Source: Kiritimatiellia bacterium
Lineage (GTDB): Bacteria > Verrucomicrobiota > Kiritimatiellia > SLAD01
DNA length: 16,408 nucleotides
Assembly: GCA_007128275.1 (NCBI GenBank)
Contig: SKXR01000051.1
Coordinates: forward strand, 1-16,408
Reading direction: 5' to 3'
Every line of letters starts with the position of its first letter. Position 1 is the first letter of the stretch. Below the pieces are notes generated by a model. The model saw only the letters and a program-made list of their open reading frames with translations. It made no database searches and was not told the DNA's origin. The translations under genes were made by a program, and so were the position numbers. This document shows positions 12,508-16,408 of the stretch, one piece after another.

Positions 12508-15279
12508 ATGCACAGAACATGCGCCATTGTTTTCTGGTCGGCTGTTCTTGCCCTGCCGCTTTCCGGCATGGCAGGAGGCGGCCCGCAAAATGTCTTGGTG
12601 GTAGTCAATCAAGCCAGCGAGAATTCGATGGCGCTCGGGAACTATTACCGCGAAACGCGCGGTATCCCGCCGTTCAATGTGTTCGCGGTCAACGTGGACG
12701 TGACGAACAACATGGACACCGTCACGTTCAGCAACCAAGTCCGCAACCCGATCGTCGCCTACATCGCCGACGCCGGCTTGAGCAATCAGATCGATTACAT
12801 CGTCTTCATGCGCGACATCCCGTACCGGGTGTATCACGGCATCTACACCAACATGCGCTTCAGCTCCATCACCTCCGCGATGTTCTATGATTTCAAAAGC
12901 TCTCCCGACGCGTTCGTGGAGGGATGCGATCTCGCCTCCGGAAGCGCCCACAGCTATTTCGCGGCCGAACGCGCATTCCGACGCGCCGTGGAGGGGGATC
13001 ATTTCTATTATCCCAGCACCTACATGACCTCCTGGACTCCGGACCAGACCCGGGACATGATCGATCGCGCCGGCGGCGTCGACTTTTCCCAGCCGACCGG
13101 CCATGTCTACTTGGTGCACAGCATCGACATCCTGCGCAATATCCGATGGACGCAATACGAGGAAGCGCAATTCATCATGCGATTCATCGATACACCCCTG
13201 GACACATTCTTCGCCGAAAGTCCGCCGTCGAGCGCCGTTACGAACACCATGGGCTATGCAACCGGCGCCCGAACGGTTTCCGGCATCAGCGCTTTCGATC
13301 TACAGCCCGGTTCGCTGGCGGAACACTTGACCTCGTATGGGGGCAATCTGTTCGACAGCAACCAAGGAAAAGGTGATCCGAATCAAATGTCGATTCTACA
13401 TTGGATCGGCAACGGCGCAGCCGGCTCGTACGGCACCCTGGTCGAGCCCTGCGCCAACACCAATAAATTCCCACAAGCCCGACTCCATGCCTGGTATGCG
13501 CGCGGCTTCAATCTCGCCGAAGCATTCTATATGTCGGTTCGAAATCCGTATCAGGGCATCGTCGTCGGCGACCCCCTCACGCAACCGTATGCGCAGCCAC
13601 CCGTGGCCTCGATCAACGGAATCAATCCTCTCGACACGGTCAGCGGCATCGTCACCGTGACCGTGGTCGGCGCTTTCGCACATGCGGAGCAACAGGTGGA
13701 CCAACTCGACCTCTTTCAGAATGATCGCCTGATCACATCGCTGACCAACGTGGCGCCGACCGCCGGCAACGTCATTTCCGCTGTGATCAACGGTACCACG
13801 CGGTCCTATACCATCGGAGCCAACGACACGATCTACGATGCGGCGCAAGGGCTCGCTGCGAGCATCAATGCCATCGTCCCGCCGCCACCGATTCCTTATA
13901 CCGCCATCGCCCACGGCGATCGCGTGGAAATCGTGCAGGACGCCCTCGGAGAACCGGGCGCGGCGTTGTCGTTCGACGCACTTTCCGCTATGGGATCGGG
14001 CTCGGAATTGACGATCCGTGCACATCCGGTCAGCACCCAGTTTATCGAATCAACGGCTTCCGCCCTTCGCGCGGTACGCATCATGGGGACGCCCACCGCC
14101 GGTGATGTCGTGCGGGCCACGATAACGCGTCTGGACAACGTTATCGTTACCAACGAGATCACGGCCACTTCCGGCTCAACCGCGCGAACCATGATGACCA
14201 ACCTCATGGAGACCATAAACAGCGACACGAACCTGCAGGACAGCCAGGGCGTCAGAATGGCCTTGTACGCGCAGAACCCCAATACCAGCAGCCAGGCCGA
14301 GGCGGTGTTCATCTCCCGCACAAACTCTTGGCAGAGTTACGCGCCGCATCTGGATTTCGAGGTGATCAGCTCCAGCCTGGAGGATACCAGCGCGTCGGGT
14401 TTGCTCAACGACAACGCCCATGTCCTAAGCGCCCGCGCCACGCTCTTCCTGAGCGCCGGACGCACCAACCTCTCCGCTTCGTACGTCCTCGACACCACGG
14501 CGCTGCCCGACGGACCGCACACCCTGCGGGCGGTGGCATACGACGGCTCGGGTACGCGCACGCAGGGGCATGCATTGCTGCCCTTTTCGGTGAATAATCA
14601 TTCCGGCACATGCGCCATCGTTTTTCCGGAACACGGCGCGAACATCGCAGGGGGCAATGTGGTCACCGTGCTCGTCGACGTCGCCTTGTCACCCGGAACC
14701 GTCACCGCCGTTCAGTTCCATGCGCACGGTCAGCTCATCGCCCAAAACGACACGGCCCCGTGGACCTTCGCATGGGACACCGCCGAACAAGGCGCGGGGC
14801 TGATCGACCTGCAGGCCAAGTCCTTTGGCGACGGCGGCGAAGAGGTTTCGAGTGCAGTGAACACCGTGCGCGTCTTCATGGACAGCGACGGGGACGGCAT
14901 TCCGGATTGGTGGGAATACGTGCACTTCGGAGGAAGCACCAACGCCGTGGCCGACGCCGATAACGACGGGGACGGGACGACGAATCTTGAGGAATACATC
15001 GCCGACACGGACCCCAACGACGATCAGGACTTCTTTGCCATCACTCAACTCGAACAGGGCAATGACGGCGACCTTGAATCATTCGTGTTCGCGTCCAGCA
15101 CGGCACGCGTATATCGCGTGCATTATCTGGACGAACAACTGACCAACTATCCCGCTTGGACGCCGGCCCATGCCGTGTCCTTCGCGGGCGCCGCGCCCGA
15201 CACAACGTGGGATACCACCAACGCGCCGCCGGCCACCAATGCGATGCGCTTCTTCCGGGTGGAAGTGTCCGTGCCGTGA
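12508..15279 (+). CDS. Secreted TIGR03790-family protein with Ig-like and calcium-binding repeats
   Basis: A 923-residue exported protein. Residues 1-23 form a Sec signal peptide (basic start, hydrophobic core VFWSAVLALPL, likely cut after GMA). Residues about 27-365 match the TIGR03790 type, opening with 'NVLVVVNQASENSMALGNYYRETRGIP'. This family is known from Verrucomicrobia, Planctomycetes, Acidobacteria and relatives and has no established function. The middle (about 365-700) is Thr/Asn-rich beta-sandwich-like sequence. An Ig-like module follows (about 700-790; 'TCAIVFPEHGANIAGGNVVTV'). Residues 792-838 are a thrombospondin type 3/EF-hand-like calcium-binding stretch beginning DSDGDGIPDWWEY and ending NLEEYIADTDPND. 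A final strand-rich tail ends in RVEVSVP. No LPXTG, PEP-CTERM or transmembrane anchor is seen at the C-terminus. ATG 12508 follows a weak AGGGA. It converges on folK. Confidence 0.85.
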   Translation: MHRTCAIVFWSAVLALPLSGMAGGGPQNVLVVVNQASENSMALGNYYRETRGIPPFNVFAVNVDVTNNMDTVTFSNQVRNPIVAYIADAGLSNQIDYIVFMRDIPYRVYHGIYTNMRFSSITSAMFYDFKSSPDAFVEGCDLASGSAHSYFAAERAFRRAVEGDHFYYPSTYMTSWTPDQTRDMIDRAGGVDFSQPTGHVYLVHSIDILRNIRWTQYEEAQFIMRFIDTPLDTFFAESPPSSAVTNTMGYATGARTVSGISAFDLQPGSLAEHLTSYGGNLFDSNQGKGDPNQMSILHWIGNGAAGSYGTLVEPCANTNKFPQARLHAWYARGFNLAEAFYMSVRNPYQGIVVGDPLTQPYAQPPVASINGINPLDTVSGIVTVTVVGAFAHAEQQVDQLDLFQNDRLITSLTNVAPTAGNVISAVINGTTRSYTIGANDTIYDAAQGLAASINAIVPPPPIPYTAIAHGDRVEIVQDALGEPGAALSFDALSAMGSGSELTIRAHPVSTQFIESTASALRAVRIMGTPTAGDVVRATITRLDNVIVTNEITATSGSTARTMMTNLMETINSDTNLQDSQGVRMALYAQNPNTSSQAEAVFISRTNSWQSYAPHLDFEVISSSLEDTSASGLLNDNAHVLSARATLFLSAGRTNLSASYVLDTTALPDGPHTLRAVAYDGSGTRTQGHALLPFSVNNHSGTCAIVFPEHGANIAGGNVVTVLVDVALSPGTVTAVQFHAHGQLIAQNDTAPWTFAWDTAEQGAGLIDLQAKSFGDGGEEVSSAVNTVRVFMDSDGDGIPDWWEYVHFGGSTNAVADADNDGDGTTNLEEYIADTDPNDDQDFFAITQLEQGNDGDLESFVFASSTARVYRVHYLDEQLTNYPAWTPAHAVSFAGAAPDTTWDTTNAPPATNAMRFFRVEVSVP

Positions 15280-15348
15280 CGGAAGATCTTGGGGCGGCAT
15301 GCTCTGCAACCCATACCCCCAAAGCCCAAGACCGGAACCCTTCTCCCC

Positions 15349-15849
15349 CTACCAATCCCTTGTGAACTCCCGCACCGCTTCCCCTTCGAGCTCGGCCAGG
15401 ATCTCCTTCACGGTTTTCCCCGCGCCGGGCAACACCAAATCGGGACGGACATCCGCGAGGGGTTGCACCACAAACCGCCGCTGCGCCCAACGAGGGTGTG
15501 GCACGATCAACCCGCCGCTATCAATGTATTCGGCGCCGGCATAGAGGATATCGACATCAATCGGACGCGGCGCATTTCGATCGCCGACCCGGCGACGGCC
15601 CATATCGGATTCGATCTGATGCAGGCGCCCCAACAACGCCTCGGGCGACTGCGCGCTGTCCACCACCAGTACGGCGTTCATGAATTTCAGGTGCGCATGT
15701 TCCGGGGCGACCCCGACCGGCTCGGTTTCATAGAGGGGCGATTGCGCAACAAACACCACATTGGGAGAATCGAGTATCCGGCGCTTTGCATCGCGCATAT
15801 TCGCAACCAGATCGCCGTGGTTGCTACCCAAACTGAAGCCCACTTCCAT
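15349..15849 (-). CDS. folK: 2-amino-4-hydroxy-6-hydroxymethyldihydropteridine pyrophosphokinase
   Basis: A 166-residue HPPK, which transfers pyrophosphate from ATP to 6-hydroxymethyl-dihydropterin in folate synthesis. Family signatures are all present: SLGSNHGD (6-13), SPLYETEPVG (37-46), the catalytic loop region MGRRRVGDRNAPRPIDVDIL (82-101), with the two Mg2+-binding Asp residues in DVDIL, and PHPRWAQRRFVV. The length matches single-domain FolK. It lies 8 bp after the dapB stop, whose TAG is part of the ribosome site TAGGAG, so dapB and folK form a tightly packed unit. It has no visible terminator and meets the 923-aa gene tail to tail, with about 70 bp between the two stop codons. Confidence 0.95.
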   Translation of the reverse strand: MEVGFSLGSNHGDLVANMRDAKRRILDSPNVVFVAQSPLYETEPVGVAPEHAHLKFMNAVLVVDSAQSPEALLGRLHQIESDMGRRRVGDRNAPRPIDVDILYAGAEYIDSGGLIVPHPRWAQRRFVVQPLADVRPDLVLPGAGKTVKEILAELEGEAVREFTRDW

Positions 15850-15857
15850 ACAGGCTC

Positions 15858-16408
15858 CTACAATCCCAGGACATCACGCATGGAATAGAGGCCCGGCGCC
15901 TGCCCGTGCACCCAGGCGGCGGCGCGCAGCGCGCCGATGGCAAACGTGTCGCGACTCGTCGCGCGATGCGATAATTCCACGGACTCGCCGTCCGTCGCGA
16001 ACATAACGGTGTGGTCCCCGACAAAATCGCCGGCACGCACCGCGTGAAACCCGACCTGCGTCGCGGGGCGCTCCTCTTTTTCCAACCCTGCACGGCCATG
16101 CCGGGCCACTTGATCGAGATCCAAGTCCATACCGCGCGCCACGGCGCGACCCAATCCCAGCGCGGTACCGCTCGGCGCGTCTTTCTTACGGCGATGATGG
16201 CGCTCCACGATCTCCACATCGTATCCGCGATCCTTCAACGCGCGCGCAGCGTCTTCCACGAGTTGGAACAACAGGTTCACGCCCAGGCTCATGTTGGGCG
16301 CCATAACAATCGGAATCTTCTCCGCCGCGGCACGAACGGCCCCAAGCTCGTCGTCGCTGAGACCGGTGGTCCCGATGACCCACGCCTTGCCCCATTCCGC
16401 CATGCGCG
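15858..16408 (-). CDS. dapB: 4-hydroxy-tetrahydrodipicolinate reductase, C-terminal part (cut by window edge)
   Basis: The open frame continues off the right edge. The visible 183 residues are the C-terminal two-thirds of DapB, the NAD(P)H-dependent reductase of the lysine/diaminopimelate pathway. Motifs seen: VIGTTGL (9-15 from the Met at 16403), APNMSLGVNLLF (the conserved 'NfSvGvnl' link), EIVERHHRRKKDAPSGTAL (the DapB signature E-x-HH-xx-K-x-DAPSGTA, with the catalytic His and Lys), and 'SRDTFAIGALRAAAWVHGQAPGLYSMRDVLGL', the usual family end. The glycine-rich nucleotide-binding N-terminus is missing only because the window ends. The Met at 16403 is internal, as the family extends about 80 residues upstream. 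It is followed closely by folK. Confidence 0.95.
   Translation of the reverse strand, partial: RMAEWGKAWVIGTTGLSDDELGAVRAAAEKIPIVMAPNMSLGVNLLFQLVEDAARALKDRGYDVEIVERHHRRKKDAPSGTALGLGRAVARGMDLDLDQVARHGRAGLEKEERPATQVGFHAVRAGDFVGDHTVMFATDGESVELSHRATSRDTFAIGALRAAAWVHGQAPGLYSMRDVLGL

Noticed and set aside
12379..13170. 263-codon minus-strand open frame over the start of the TIGR03790 gene
   Set aside because: It is antisense to a well-supported gene with a signal peptide and shows no recognisable domain.
16401..16408. ATG at 16403 as the dapB start
   Set aside because: The open frame continues to the window edge, and DapB needs about 80 more N-terminal residues with the nucleotide-binding motif.

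Overview
The window looks like a bacterial chromosome segment from the PVC superphylum, most likely a Kiritimatiellota/Lentisphaerota-type organism. This is an inference. It rests on the moderately high GC, the large secreted TIGR03790-type protein whose C-terminus carries a 'DSDGDGIPDWWE...FGG...TNLEEYIADTDPND'-style calcium-binding repeat typical of these phyla, and the Hanks-type kinase. No 16S rRNA is present to settle the placement.

Layout from left to right: (1) the N-terminus of a Ser/Thr protein kinase on the minus strand, cut by the window edge; a short inverted heptamer array; and a tRNA-His(GTG) with an encoded CCA and a plausible promoter. (2) A repeat-rich intergenic stretch (401-701) with a palindromic element and a roughly 120-bp imperfect inverted repeat that abuts the pgpA stop codon. 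(3) A minus-strand operon pyrK - pyrD - membrane-anchored hypothetical - pgpA. The last three genes are joined by 4-bp stop/start overlaps. pyrK and pyrD are separated by a tandem GGGTTTT heptamer array that runs to the base next to the pyrD start codon. (4) A plus-strand YkgJ-type cysteine-cluster protein, then a plus-strand operon of three genes joined by GTGA overlaps: a GNAT acetyltransferase, a 993-aa protein joining an extracytoplasmic beta-propeller-like domain, a Cache-like domain and a full MFS transporter domain, and a Cache-HAMP-SpoIIE/RsbU-type PP2C phosphatase. (5) Minus-strand mazG and a HAD-like gene whose catalytic aspartates are replaced. (6) A plus-strand 923-aa secreted TIGR03790-family protein. 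(7) Minus-strand folK and the 3' part of dapB, cut by the right edge.

How they work together: most genes are housekeeping (pyrimidine synthesis, phospholipid synthesis, folate, lysine/diaminopimelate, NTP clean-up). The most unusual module is 5595-10707. I read it as a membrane signalling cassette in which a sensor-transporter fusion is co-translated with a PP2C phosphatase that probably acts on an unlinked anti-anti-sigma (STAS) protein. The second unusual feature is the pair of heptamer arrays at 263-311 and 3709-3855. They have different sequence but the same 7-bp period and the same orientation switch, which suggests a class of repeat defined by its architecture.
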